DNA from: Streptomyces venezuelae
GTDB taxonomy: Bacteria > Actinomycetota > Actinomycetes > Streptomycetales > Streptomycetaceae
Direction: 5' to 3'
Length of the DNA stretch: 64,000 nucleotides
NCBI RefSeq assembly: GCF_008642355.1
Contig: NZ_CP029193.1
Location: 7,774,001-7,838,000 of the forward strand
Position numbers and translations under genes: made by a program. Position 1 is the stretch's first letter, and every line of letters begins with the position of its first letter. Of this stretch, positions 1-9,112 are shown piece by piece. Under the pieces are notes generated by a model. The model did not search any database. It had not been told where the DNA came from and saw only the letters and a program-made list of their open reading frames with translations.

Positions 1-2020
1 GGTCCGTGGCGACCAGGATGACGTGGGTGTGCGGGGTCTTGTCGTAGCGGGCGACCAGGGAGTCGGCCGCGGTGATGCTGGGGAGCAGGTTGCTCTGCGG
101 GTCGGCGCGGTAGACGGCGCCCACGGTGACCTTGCCGCTCGTGCCGCCGCGGCGCACGGACAACGTCTGGCCCACGTGCCAGCCCGCCTCCTTCGCCTTG
201 TAGTCGGCGACCGCGATCTGCCCTCGGGCGAGGGTGTCGAGTGATCCGCTGGTGAGGTCGTAGCGCAGCAGGCGGCTCACGGTGGCCGGGTCCACACCGG
301 TCAACACCGCCGGACGGCCGTCGAGTCGGTAGGCGGTGGACTGGGTGAGTCCGCTGACCCTCGTGCCCGGTGTCCTGGCTGCCGCCTTCGTGTTGGCGGG
401 AGTCAGCCGCGCGCTGTCCACGGCCGGCTTGACCAGATAGTCCGCGGTGAAGTCGTGCGTAGTGGCCCGCTCCAGGTAGTGGCTCGCGGAGGCGCCGAGG
501 ACGGACAGGCCGGAGGCGAGCGCCAGCGCGACGGTGAGCGCGGCGGCCGTGGCACCGGTGCGGCGCGGATCGCGCGTCGTGTTGCGCGTGGCGAGGACGC
601 CCTGCACCGGGCTGAGCCGCAGCAGCAGCGGACGCAGCGCCGCGACGAACGGCCGTGCAAGGAGCGGGATCAGACCGAGTACCCCGATCACGGCCAAGAG
701 GGTTCCGAGTGCGATGACGGTGCGTGCGTCGATTCCCGCGCCCAACGCCCCGTAGACCACGACCAGGACACCTACCGCCGTCAGTACGGCGCCGACGGCC
801 GTGCGCGGGGAGCGTGCGGTCGCGGGCGCCGGGCTCTCGCTGCCGGTGAGCGCCGCGACGGGGGCGATGGCCATGGCCCGGCGTGCGGGCAACCAGGCGG
901 CGACGACCGTCGTCGCCGTGCCGAGCAGGAAGGTGCCGAACAGGGTGGCGGGCGACAGGACGAGCGGGCCCGCCGGGCCGGCGGCCGTGCCGAGGAGCTG
1001 GTTCAGCGCGGCGGCGACGCCGGTGCCGACGGCCACGCCGAACGCGGAGGCGGCGGAGCCGACCAGGACGGACTCGGCGAGCAGGACGCGGCGCACCTGC
1101 CGGCCCGAGGCGCCGAGCAGACGCAGCAGGGCCAGCTCGCGGGTACGGCGTCCGATCAGCATGGTGAACGTGTTGGAGATCAGGAACGCGGCCACGAACA
1201 GTGCCACCAGCGAGAAACCGAGCAGGATCTGACCCATGGTGTCCTGGTCGCCGGAGGCGAGGTTCGCCTGGATGCGGCCGAGCGTCGCACCGGTCGCGGC
1301 GCTCGCCCCCTTCGGCAGCAACCGTTCGACGCGCTCGGCGAGTTCGGGTGCCGAGGTTCCGCTCCTCGCGGTCAGCTCGATGCTCTGTACGCGACCGGGC
1401 GTCGCGAAGAGCCGCTGCGCGGTCCGTGTCGTGAACAGGGTGAGGGTGCCGCCGTCGGTCAGGCGGTGTCCGTCGGAGCGGAAGAGGCCGCTGAGACGGT
1501 ACGTCGCGGCGGCTTGGCCCGTGCCTACGCGGACCCGGTCGCCCACCCGGTAGCCGCCCTGCCTCGCGGTGGCCGCGTCGAGGGCGATCTCGTCGGCGTG
1601 GGCGGGGCCGCGGCCGGCGGTGAAGCGGTACGCGGCGTCGGTGCGGTCCGCTCCGCTCGCCGCGTAGTTGCTGCCGCGGTGTGCGTCGTCGTCGCCGAGC
1701 AGCCGGCCGGTGCGGTCGGCCACGGCGGCGGAGCCGTCGACGCGGTTCGCGGCGTGCGCGACGCCGGGGACCCGGGCGAGCCGGGACGCGAGCCGCTCGT
1801 CGAGGCCGGTCGGCGCCCCGCCGTCGGGTGCGGCGTCGACGCCGACGTTGACGGCGATGCGGTCGTAGCCCGCCGCGGCCTGTTCGGCGGCGGCGCCGGA
1901 CCGGGTCTGGCTGTAGACGAGGCTGCCGGCGGCGAACGCGACACCGAGGACGACGGCGAGCGCGGTCATCAGCAGACGCGCTTTGTGCGCGAGGACGTTG
2001 CGCAGGGCTGTGCGGAACAT
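1..2020 (-). CDS. FtsX-family ABC transporter permease (partial)
   Basis: Membrane permease of a MacB/FtsX-type ABC exporter. The start is ATG at 2020, and the 3' end lies beyond the left edge, so about 673 residues are visible. An N-terminal anchor helix (about residues 15-35, rich in Leu, Val and Ala) is followed by a long extracytoplasmic region. A three-helix FtsX block follows with RRTRELALLRLLGASG, a typical cytoplasmic loop between FtsX helices. A second soluble region after about residue 500 suggests the long two-FtsX-domain form. The matching ATPase gene ends 53 bp upstream on the same strand, so the two should be co-transcribed. The cargo cannot be read from the sequence; lipids, lipoproteins or peptides are typical for the family. 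Confidence 0.88.
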   Translation of the reverse strand, partial: MFRTALRNVLAHKARLLMTALAVVLGVAFAAGSLVYSQTRSGAAAEQAAAGYDRIAVNVGVDAAPDGGAPTGLDERLASRLARVPGVAHAANRVDGSAAVADRTGRLLGDDDAHRGSNYAASGADRTDAAYRFTAGRGPAHADEIALDAATARQGGYRVGDRVRVGTGQAAATYRLSGLFRSDGHRLTDGGTLTLFTTRTAQRLFATPGRVQSIELTARSGTSAPELAERVERLLPKGASAATGATLGRIQANLASGDQDTMGQILLGFSLVALFVAAFLISNTFTMLIGRRTRELALLRLLGASGRQVRRVLLAESVLVGSAASAFGVAVGTGVAAALNQLLGTAAGPAGPLVLSPATLFGTFLLGTATTVVAAWLPARRAMAIAPVAALTGSESPAPATARSPRTAVGAVLTAVGVLVVVYGALGAGIDARTVIALGTLLAVIGVLGLIPLLARPFVAALRPLLLRLSPVQGVLATRNTTRDPRRTGATAAALTVALALASGLSVLGASASHYLERATTHDFTADYLVKPAVDSARLTPANTKAAARTPGTRVSGLTQSTAYRLDGRPAVLTGVDPATVSRLLRYDLTSGSLDTLARGQIAVADYKAKEAGWHVGQTLSVRRGGTSGKVTVGAVYRADPQSNLLPSITAADSLVARYDKTPHTHVILVATD

Positions 2021-2073
2021 GGGATATGGGTCCTGGGGGAGTTGCGGGAGTGGGGAGCGGGACGTGCGTCGCG

Positions 2074-2859
2074 TCAGACCGTGACCGCGCGCGCGTCGAA
2101 GTCCTTCATGCGGTCGAGCACCCGCTCCGCGCTCGGCCGCACCATCTCGTCGACGATGCGCCCGTCGGCGAGGAACACGGCACGGTCCGCGTAACCCGCG
2201 GCGACGGGGTCGTGGGTCACCATGACCACGGTCTGGCCGAGCTCGCGCACCGAGTCGCGCAGAAAGCCGAGGATCTCCGCACCGGCGCGCGAATCGAGGT
2301 TGCCCGTCGGCTCGTCGGCGAAGACGATCGACGGCCGTGCCGCCAGCGCGCGGGCGACGGCGACGCGCTGCTGCTGTCCCCCGGAGAGTTCCCCTGGCCG
2401 GTGGTGCAGCCGTCCGGTCAGGCCGACCATGGCGATCACATGGTCCAGCCACCGCCGGTCCGGCCGGCGCCCCGCGATGGTCAGGGGCAGGGTGATGTTC
2501 TCCAGCGCGGTCAACGTGGGCAACAGGTGGAACGCCTGGAAGACGAAACCGATACGGTCCCGGCGCAGCTCGGTCAGCTGCCTGTCGTCGAGTCGGCCCA
2601 GCTCGGTGGTGCCGATGCGCACGGATCCGGACGTGAACGAGTCCAGGCCCGCGACGCAGTGCATCAGCGTCGACTTGCCGCTGCCGGACGGGCCCATGAT
2701 CGCGGTGAACTCGCCCTGCCGGAAGGCGATGTCGACACCATCGAGGGCGCGGACACGATTCTCGCCGCTGCCGTACGTCTTGTGCAGATCGCCGGCGGAC
2801 GCGGCGACGGGACCGCGGGCGGCGGGGCTCTGGCCGACGGGACCCTGGTCGACGGTCAT
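2074..2859 (-). CDS. ABC transporter ATP-binding protein (MacB/LolD type)
   Basis: ATPase subunit of 261 aa that powers the permease encoded next. It has Walker A GPSGSGKST, the signature LSGGQQQRVAVARA, Walker B IVFADEPTGNLDS and the switch histidine in VMVTHD. The EPTGNLDS form is typical of LolD/MacB-type exporters. I chose ATG 2859 because AAGGAG lies a few bases upstream; an open frame continues to 2907 but is poorly coding. The 105-bp gap to the upstream kinase contains the inverted repeat ATCAGC-G-GCTGAT (2931-2943) and two copies of TGACGTAC, which could be a response-regulator site. The gene order suggests that the two-component system controls this exporter. Confidence 0.93.
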   Translation of the reverse strand: MTVDQGPVGQSPAARGPVAASAGDLHKTYGSGENRVRALDGVDIAFRQGEFTAIMGPSGSGKSTLMHCVAGLDSFTSGSVRIGTTELGRLDDRQLTELRRDRIGFVFQAFHLLPTLTALENITLPLTIAGRRPDRRWLDHVIAMVGLTGRLHHRPGELSGGQQQRVAVARALAARPSIVFADEPTGNLDSRAGAEILGFLRDSVRELGQTVVMVTHDPVAAGYADRAVFLADGRIVDEMVRPSAERVLDRMKDFDARAVTV

Positions 2860-2964
2860 GGAGGACTCCTTCTCGGGGCGTGACGTACGCGTCTGCGTGA
2901 CGTACACCCCGAAGGCTCCGCGAGCGACGTATCAGCGGCTGATCCGCGTCGGCGCCGCGGCGTA

Positions 2965-4230
2965 TCAGTCCTGCGGCAGGTGCAGCGCGGCGACGGCGCC
3001 GCCGTCCCCGGCCTCGCCGAGCCGCAGCTCCGCGCCGAGCACCCGGGCCTGGCCCAGGGCGATGGTCAGGCCCAGACCGTGGCCGCCGCCGCGTTCCCGC
3101 GCGCCCGTACGGAAGCGGCGCGGCCCCTCCCGCAGCAGGTCGGCGGTGAAGCCGGGACCGTGGTCCCGGACCGTGACCGTGTGCTCGGTGACGGTGACCT
3201 CGACGGGTGCGCGTCCGTGCCGATGCGCGTTGACGACGAGATTGCCGACGATCCGTTCGAGCCGACGGGGGTCGGTCCGTACCACCGGCTTCGCCGTCGT
3301 GACGACCTCCGTGGGCAGGCCGGTGCGCGCGACGGCCTCCCGCACCACCGCGTCGAGAGGGACGGGCGTACGGGCCGGTCGTTCGGCGCCCGCGTCGAGA
3401 CGGGAGATCTCCAGCAGATCCTCGACCAGGTCCCGGAGGTCACGGATGCGGGCCCGCAGCGCGTCCTCGGTCTCACCGGCCGGCAGCAGATCGGCGGCGG
3501 CCAGCAGACCGCCGACCGGGGTCCGCAGTTCGTGCGCGACGTCCGCCGTGAAGCGTCGCTCGGAGTGCAGCCGCCGCGCCAGGCCGTCCGCCATCGCGTC
3601 GACGGCGGCGGCGATGTCGGAGATCTCGTCGCGCCCCTTCGTGGGGCCGGTACGGGCATCCAGGTCCCCGGCGGAGACGCGGCCCGCGGTCTGCGACACG
3701 CGGTGCAGCCTGCGGCCGAGGACACCGGAGCCGAGGACCGCGAGGGGTGTCACGACGGCCAGGGCCGCCAGGGAGGCGACCGCCATACTCATGTCGAGGC
3801 GCTGGAGGTCGTACATCCGCGGGCCCATGTTCACCTGGAACGCCAGGACCTTGCTGCCGGGGCCGCCGACCCGCTGGGCGGCCCACATCGAGGGACCGAC
3901 GTTCCCCTCGACGCGGTCGTCGTACGCTGTGTGCCGGTCGCCGTCGGGCGGTTCGCGCAGGGCGGTGGGCAGGCCGGGCGGGTCGACCTGGATGCCGTCC
4001 GAGAGGACGTCGCCGCGGCGGTACGTGTCCACCGCCGAGTACAGGCTGTTGACGGCCTCGGCCTCGGCGCGGGACTGGATGTCCCACCGGGTCCACACGT
4101 GCACCATGACGCCCACGGTGGCCGCGACCAGACCGCCGCAGGCCGCCGCGAGGGCCGCGATCTTCCACCGCACGGGCACCCTGTGGGATCTCATGCCGGA
4201 TCCGAGCGAGTCGAGAACACCCCGTGCCAC
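2965..4230 (-). CDS. two-component sensor histidine kinase
   Basis: Membrane sensor kinase of 421 aa. A transmembrane helix (about residues 25-47), an extracytoplasmic sensor segment and a second helix (about 150-170) lead into HAMP. Then come a HisKA H-box (DVAHELRTPVGG) and a HATPase domain with N-box NLVVNAHRHG, GPGF and GHGLGLTIA. The GTG start at 4230 is one base beyond the stop of the regulator gene, so translation should be coupled. An in-frame ATG at 4194 would give the shorter form MRSHRVPVRW and still keep the first helix. The partner is the regulator at 4232-4957, and the likely target is the ABC exporter downstream. The signal is unknown. Confidence 0.93.
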   Translation of the reverse strand: MARGVLDSLGSGMRSHRVPVRWKIAALAAACGGLVAATVGVMVHVWTRWDIQSRAEAEAVNSLYSAVDTYRRGDVLSDGIQVDPPGLPTALREPPDGDRHTAYDDRVEGNVGPSMWAAQRVGGPGSKVLAFQVNMGPRMYDLQRLDMSMAVASLAALAVVTPLAVLGSGVLGRRLHRVSQTAGRVSAGDLDARTGPTKGRDEISDIAAAVDAMADGLARRLHSERRFTADVAHELRTPVGGLLAAADLLPAGETEDALRARIRDLRDLVEDLLEISRLDAGAERPARTPVPLDAVVREAVARTGLPTEVVTTAKPVVRTDPRRLERIVGNLVVNAHRHGRAPVEVTVTEHTVTVRDHGPGFTADLLREGPRRFRTGARERGGGHGLGLTIALGQARVLGAELRLGEAGDGGAVAALHLPQD

Positions 4231-4231
4231 G

Positions 4232-4957
4232 TCAGCGCCGGAGCTTGTAGCCGAAACCGCGGACGGTCTCGATGCGGTCCCGGCCGATCTTCTTGCGGAG
4301 CCGCTGCACGCAGAGGTCGACGACGCGGGTGTCGGCGTCCCAGCCGTAGTCCCACACGTTGCGCAGCAGCGCGTGCCGGTCGAGGACGATGCCCGGCTCG
4401 GCCGCGAACTCCAGCAGCACCTTCAGCTCGGTGGGGGTGAGGGCGACCGGCGCGCCGCCGACGGTGACGACCATGCCGCCCATGTCGATGCGCAGGTCCC
4501 CGAACTCCAGCACGCCGGGGCCGGACGACGCCGTCCGGTCCGTCCCGGGGGTGGCCGCGAGCGGCGGATACGTCGCGCGGCGCAGGAGCGAACGGATCCG
4601 TGCGACCAGGACGTAGGTGTCGACCGGCTTGACCACGTAGTCGTCGGCCCCGGCCTCGAGGCCGGCGACCACGTCGAGCCCGTCGCCGCGCGCCGACATC
4701 ATCAGCACGGGCACCAGGCTGGTCTCACGGACCCTGCGGCACAGTCCGATGCCGTCGAGGCCGGGCAGCATCACGTCGAGGACGAGCAGCTCGAAGTCCT
4801 CCTCGCGGAAGCGCTCCAGACCTTCGAGACCGTCGCTCGCGGTCCGCACCCGGTACCCGTACCGCTCCAGGGCCGACCCGAAGGCGCGACGCATCAAATC
4901 GTCGTCCTCGACCAGCAGGATGCGCTCGGCGGTCTCGGGCGGCGGGCTGGACGACAT
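4232..4957 (-). CDS. OmpR-family response regulator
   Basis: Transcription factor of 241 aa. The receiver domain has the acidic pair in LLVEDDD (about residues 14-20), phosphoacceptor Asp61 in LVLDVMLPG and Lys in VVKPVD. The C-terminal OmpR winged helix ends with RLRKKIGRDRIETVRGFGY. ATG 4957 starts the conserved domain directly. The frame stays open to 5260, but that extension is not coding-like and covers the divergent promoter region. This is the first gene of a probable four-gene operon (regulator, kinase, ATPase, permease). Confidence 0.93.
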   Translation of the reverse strand: MSSSPPPETAERILLVEDDDLMRRAFGSALERYGYRVRTASDGLEGLERFREEDFELLVLDVMLPGLDGIGLCRRVRETSLVPVLMMSARGDGLDVVAGLEAGADDYVVKPVDTYVLVARIRSLLRRATYPPLAATPGTDRTASSGPGVLEFGDLRIDMGGMVVTVGGAPVALTPTELKVLLEFAAEPGIVLDRHALLRNVWDYGWDADTRVVDLCVQRLRKKIGRDRIETVRGFGYKLRR

Positions 4958-5210
4958 GAGAGCGGGACCTTTCGAGCGACTCGACGAAGAGGTGAGGAGG
5001 GGACGGGACGGCACGACTGCGGCCCCGGTGTCCCCTTCGAACCATATGTCAGAAACGGCGCGCCGAATCCCCGAGCCGAGCCCGACGCATCCGACGCCGT
5101 CCGACCCTGCCTCACCGATCCCGCAGTCCGGCCGCAGCCGTGTATCGGCCAACGCTCGACCCACCCGACGCCTCGGCCCACCCCGTGCCAGGAAGATGCT
5201 AGGAAGAGCC

Positions 5211-6782
5211 ATGCCCGATCGTGATGCGTACGACGCCGTCATCGTCGGCGGTGGCCACAACGGTCTTGTCGCCGCCGCCTATCTCGCCCGCGCCGGACGA
5301 TCCGTGCTGCTCCTGGAGCGGCTCTCCGGAACCGGGGGCGCCGCCGTCTCCAGCCGCCCCTTCCCCGGGGTCGACGCGCGGCTCTCCCGCTACTCGTACC
5401 TCGTCAGCCTGTTGCCCAAGAAGATCGTCCGGGACCTCGACCTCGACTTCAGGGTGCGCACCCGCACCGTGTCCTCCTACACCCCGACCGAGCGCGACGG
5501 CCGCCCCACGGGCCTCCTCGTCGGCGGCGGCGACGCCCGCACCCGGCAGGCCTTCGCGCGGCTCACCGGCGGACAGCGCGAGTACGACGCCTGGCGCGCG
5601 TTCTACGCCATGACCGGCGAGGTCGCCCGCCGCGTCTTCCCCACGCTCACCGAACCCCTGCCGAGCCGCGCCGAACTGCGCGCCCGTGTCGACGACGACA
5701 CCGCGTGGCGCATCCTCTTCGAAGAGCCGATCGGCACCGCGATCGAGGAGCGCTTCACCGACGACCTGGTGCGCGGCGTCGTCCTCACCGACGCCCTCAT
5801 CGGCACGTTCGCCGACGCCCACGACCCGTCCCTGCGGCAGAACTGCTGCTTCCTCTACCACGTCATCGGCGGCGGCACCGGCGACTGGAACGTCCCCGTC
5901 GGCGGCATGGGCGCCCTCACCTCCGCCATCGCCGACTCGGCGCGGATGTCGGGTGCGCGGCTGCGCACGGGGTGCGAGGTCACGCGGATCGACACGGACG
6001 GACGGAGCGCCGAGGTGACGTACCGGACGGAGGCCGCCGAACACACCGCCTCCGCACGCCACGTCCTGGTCAACGCCTCACCGGAGGCCCTCGCCGGGCT
6101 CCTCGGCGACGAGGCGCCCGAGCCCGCCGAAGGCGCCCAGTTCAAGGTCAACATGCTCCTGGAACGGCTGCCGCGGCTCCGCGACACCTCCGTCGACCCG
6201 CGCGACGCCTTCGCCGGGACCTTCCACATCGCCGAAGGGTACGAGGAGTTGGGGGCCGCCTACGCCGAAGCCGCCGGCGGTGCGCTGCCCACCGCGCCGC
6301 CCTCCGAGATCTACTGCCACTCGCTCACCGACCCCACCATCCTCGGACCCGACCTCGTCGAACGCGGCTGCCAGACCCTCACCCTCTTCGGTCTGCACAC
6401 ACCGGCACGCCTCTTCGCCGGCGACCACGACACCGCGCGCGCCGAACTCCTGAAGTCCACCCTCGCCCAGCTCGACGCACACCTCGCCGAGCCGATCGCC
6501 GACTGCATCGCCCTCGACGCGCAGGGCCGCCCGTGCATCGAGGCGAAGACACCGCTGGACCTCGAACGGGACCTCCGGCTGCCCGGCGGCAACATCTTCC
6601 ACCGCGACCTCTCCTTCCCCTACGCCCAGGAGGGCACGGGACGTTGGGGCGTGGAGACGCGGCACGCCAACGTCCTGCTGTGCGGCGCGGGCGCGGTCCG
6701 CGGCGGCGGCGTCAGCGGCGTCCCCGGGCACAACGCGGCGATGGCGGTGCTGGGACCGGACGCGGGAGCCGGTCAGAAGTAG
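5211..6782 (+). CDS. FAD-dependent phytoene desaturase-like / PYROXD2-type oxidoreductase
   Basis: Flavoprotein of 523 aa. The N-terminal Rossmann motif GGGHNGLVAAAYLARAG, followed by LLLE, binds the ADP part of FAD. The C-terminal LLCGAGAVRGGGVSGVPGHN is the second FAD-contact block found in the phytoene desaturase/PYROXD2 family. The overall length fits the family. I chose ATG 5211, which has AGGA about ten bases upstream and begins just before the FAD motif. No phytoene synthase or other carotenoid gene is nearby, so a carotenoid role is not supported; PYROXD2-like fits better. The substrate is unknown. The gene is divergent from the two-component operon and overlaps the next convergent gene by 10 bp. 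Confidence 0.88.
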   Translation: MPDRDAYDAVIVGGGHNGLVAAAYLARAGRSVLLLERLSGTGGAAVSSRPFPGVDARLSRYSYLVSLLPKKIVRDLDLDFRVRTRTVSSYTPTERDGRPTGLLVGGGDARTRQAFARLTGGQREYDAWRAFYAMTGEVARRVFPTLTEPLPSRAELRARVDDDTAWRILFEEPIGTAIEERFTDDLVRGVVLTDALIGTFADAHDPSLRQNCCFLYHVIGGGTGDWNVPVGGMGALTSAIADSARMSGARLRTGCEVTRIDTDGRSAEVTYRTEAAEHTASARHVLVNASPEALAGLLGDEAPEPAEGAQFKVNMLLERLPRLRDTSVDPRDAFAGTFHIAEGYEELGAAYAEAAGGALPTAPPSEIYCHSLTDPTILGPDLVERGCQTLTLFGLHTPARLFAGDHDTARAELLKSTLAQLDAHLAEPIADCIALDAQGRPCIEAKTPLDLERDLRLPGGNIFHRDLSFPYAQEGTGRWGVETRHANVLLCGAGAVRGGGVSGVPGHNAAMAVLGPDAGAGQK

Positions 6783-7513
6783 CGCGTGAACGGGGTCGCG
6801 TCCACGGCGAACAAGCCGTCGAACGGGCTGTCCAGCTGGTAGATGAGGAGGACGGTGAAGGTGATGAGGCCGGACAGGCCCATCACCATCACGACATGGA
6901 TGAAGCTGCGCTGCACGCCGAACATGAACATGAAGGCGATGGTGAGGACGCCGCCGACGATCAGGCCGAACCAGAGCACCGGTGACAGCTTTTCCTCGGC
7001 GTCGGCCTCACGGCCGCGGCGTGCCTCGTCCAGGGCGCTCAACTGGGCCAGCGTCTCCTGCGCCGTGGCCTGTTGGGCCGGTGTGGCGTCGGGCGGCACC
7101 TGCCCCGTCGCGCGCACCTTGTCGAGCAGCTGCCAGCCCGTGGTGCCGAGCGGCGCGCCCTCGGCCATGGCGGGCCACTCCGTGTCGGTGACGTGCCGGA
7201 TGTACGACTCGATCCCGTCGCGCATCCGGTCGGCCTGACCGGCGGGCAGCCCCGCCGCGAGCAGGTGGATCTGGTGCGCGGCACTGGCCTCGGTGGCGGT
7301 GTTGTCCTCGGCGCCCGCGCGGGCGTCCCACACCGACACCAGGGAGAGGCCGAGGACGAGGGCGTACAGGACGCCGACCATCATCGAGATGTACTCGGCG
7401 ACGTCCTCGCGTGGTTCCTCGTCCGGCCCCGGCGGCCAGAGCCTGTGTTTGAGCAGGACGGCCGCCGCGGCGAGCAGGGCGACACCCAGGACGATGGCGA
7501 AACTCTCGATCAT
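6773..7513 (-). CDS. DUF4239 (bestrophin-like) membrane protein
   Basis: Integral membrane protein of 246 aa. Two helices are near the N terminus (about residues 3-22 and 45-65), followed by a soluble central segment of about 100 residues. Two more helices lie near the C terminus (about 180-202 and 208-228). The motif YISMMVGVLYALVLGL and the overall architecture match the DUF4239 family common in actinomycetes. Its function is not established. It is convergent with the flavoprotein gene, overlapping it by 10 bp, and lies just downstream of the proline-rich protein gene (27-bp gap), so those two may be co-transcribed. Confidence 0.85.
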   Translation of the reverse strand: MIESFAIVLGVALLAAAAVLLKHRLWPPGPDEEPREDVAEYISMMVGVLYALVLGLSLVSVWDARAGAEDNTATEASAAHQIHLLAAGLPAGQADRMRDGIESYIRHVTDTEWPAMAEGAPLGTTGWQLLDKVRATGQVPPDATPAQQATAQETLAQLSALDEARRGREADAEEKLSPVLWFGLIVGGVLTIAFMFMFGVQRSFIHVVMVMGLSGLITFTVLLIYQLDSPFDGLFAVDATPFTRYF

Positions 7514-7540
7514 CGGCGGTCCCGATTCCTTGGGGCACGG

Positions 7541-8965
7541 TCAGAGTCTGCGCGAACCGAACACGGCGGCCGCGATCGCTGCGGGGAGCAGGATGAGGAA
7601 CAGCGCGGACACCATGCCGAGTCCGGTAGGGGTGCGGTCCCGCCGGATGAAGCGGCCGGCCAGGGAGCGCCGGGGTTCGGCAGGGCGTTCGGTGCGCGGT
7701 CGGGTGCGCGACTCGTTCTTCTTCGGCGGCTGAACCTGCTGCGGGTCCGCACCCGGTGGCACGGCACCGGGTGGCACGGCGCCCGGTGGCACGGCGCCCG
7801 GAGGAAGCGCGCCCGGGGGAACCGCGCCCGCTGGGAAGCCTCCTGGTGGCACGGCCCCCGGGGGAACCGCGCCCGGCGGGAAGCCTCCCGGCGGGACCAC
7901 GCCCTGCGGTACCACCCCCGGAGCCAGCCCCGCCCCGGGTGGCGGCGCCGGGCCGACGGGGCCGAGCACCGGCGCGGCGATGCCCGGCGGAGGCGGTGGC
8001 AGGGGGAGGAGAGCGATGACGGGAGGTCCGGGGAGCGGTGGGGCGGCGGGCGGTCGCTCCGGGGGCGGCCCGACGGGCGGACGTCGCGGTGGCACGGGCG
8101 CGGGCCGGGGAGGCCGCGGCACGGGAGCGGCGGGCGGAGGCGGCGCGCGAAGCGTGAACCGCGCCGAGGAACGCGCCGTCAGCCGTGGTGGCGCCACGGC
8201 ACCACCGCGGACGTCGAGCGTACGGAGCAGGTCGCTGCCGTCGGCCTGCCCCCGGCTCTCGTACGTACCCGGCGCGCGCCGCACCACGGCGACGCACGTG
8301 GCCCGCGCGCCGGGGGCGAGATGGGCCACGACCGGCTGCGCCGAGCCCGCACAGCCGATCCGCTCCGCGGGCAGCGCCGGGTCCGTGACGCGTACGCCGT
8401 GGACGGGCTTGTTGCCGTGGTTGGCCACGACGTAATGGACCTCCGCCCGGTCGGGTCCCGTCACGCGTGCCGTCTCCGTCAGGCCGAGGGCCGCGCCGAC
8501 CCCGGCGTACCCCGAGCGTGCCGTCGCCTGCACCATCGCGCGCAGGTAGGGCTGCTGTCCGACCGCCCGTACGTCGCCGACCCAGGGCCCGGGGCGCGCG
8601 GGCGCGGTCGCCGTGCAGTACACCGAACGCAGTCCCGCCAGCATCCGCACGCGATCGAGACCGCCGGGGCAGCGGATCGCGGCGCCGGGCATGGCGGGGT
8701 CATGCACCCGTACGTCGTGCAGGTCGGCGCCGCCGCGGTTGGTCAGGCGGTACGACTTCACGACGGCGGCTCCCGTGCGGATACCGGGGTTGAGGGCGCC
8801 GAGACCGGGGCGGGTGTTGACCGTGACCTGCAGGGCGAGCCCGTTGGCCGTGGGGCCGTCGGCGGCGGAGGGCCCGGCGGCCGACCAGCAGCCCCCGGTC
8901 AGGACGAGGCCGACCAGCAGCCATCGCGCCCGCGCCGGCCCCGCGCCCTCTTGTCCGATGATCAC
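7541..8965 (-). CDS. secreted proline-rich surface protein with C-terminal anchor
   Basis: Protein of about 474 aa, not matched to a named family. From GTG 8965 it has a signal-like N terminus (RARWLLVGLVLTGGC); the Cys is in a weak lipobox context. Two DUF11/CARDB-like beta-rich repeats follow (about residues 35-130 and 140-235). Next is a long Pro/Gly/Val low-complexity stalk with many PPGA pentapeptides (about 270-400). A basic segment and one hydrophobic helix ending in RRL close the protein. This reads as a cell-surface stalk protein held by a C-terminal membrane anchor. The start is uncertain, since the frame is open to 9064. Confidence 0.65.
   Translation of the reverse strand: MIIGQEGAGPARARWLLVGLVLTGGCWSAAGPSAADGPTANGLALQVTVNTRPGLGALNPGIRTGAAVVKSYRLTNRGGADLHDVRVHDPAMPGAAIRCPGGLDRVRMLAGLRSVYCTATAPARPGPWVGDVRAVGQQPYLRAMVQATARSGYAGVGAALGLTETARVTGPDRAEVHYVVANHGNKPVHGVRVTDPALPAERIGCAGSAQPVVAHLAPGARATCVAVVRRAPGTYESRGQADGSDLLRTLDVRGGAVAPPRLTARSSARFTLRAPPPPAAPVPRPPRPAPVPPRRPPVGPPPERPPAAPPLPGPPVIALLPLPPPPPGIAAPVLGPVGPAPPPGAGLAPGVVPQGVVPPGGFPPGAVPPGAVPPGGFPAGAVPPGALPPGAVPPGAVPPGAVPPGADPQQVQPPKKNESRTRPRTERPAEPRRSLAGRFIRRDRTPTGLGMVSALFLILLPAAIAAAVFGSRRL
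7751..7920. repeat. degenerate 15-bp tandem repeats in the proline-rich stalk
   Basis: About eleven 15-bp units related to GGTGGCACGGCGCCC (plus strand) encode V/F-PPGA pentapeptides on the minus strand. The left units are nearly identical and the right ones diverge, as expected for a coding minisatellite that expands and contracts. Confidence 0.8.
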
Positions 8966-9112
8966 ACCGGGATGCTGGTACGGGACGTCGCGGCCGTCGA
9001 CCCCGGCACGCGCGCACGCCCGGTGATTCACCTGAGCGGCGGCAGCGGGCCTGCCGACCGGCACGCGGGCAGGTCTACTGCTGGAAGTGACCCTCAGAAA
9101 GAGGTGGCGGGG

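Noticed and set aside
2222..5224. A 1000-codon open frame on the plus strand
   Set aside because: It covers the well-supported ATPase, kinase and regulator genes in antisense and is Arg/Ser/Pro-rich, typical of a shadow frame.
5211..6782. Carotenoid biosynthesis (crtI) assignment
   Set aside because: The FAD motifs fit, but no phytoene synthase or cyclase is near and the C-terminal block is closer to PYROXD2-type enzymes.
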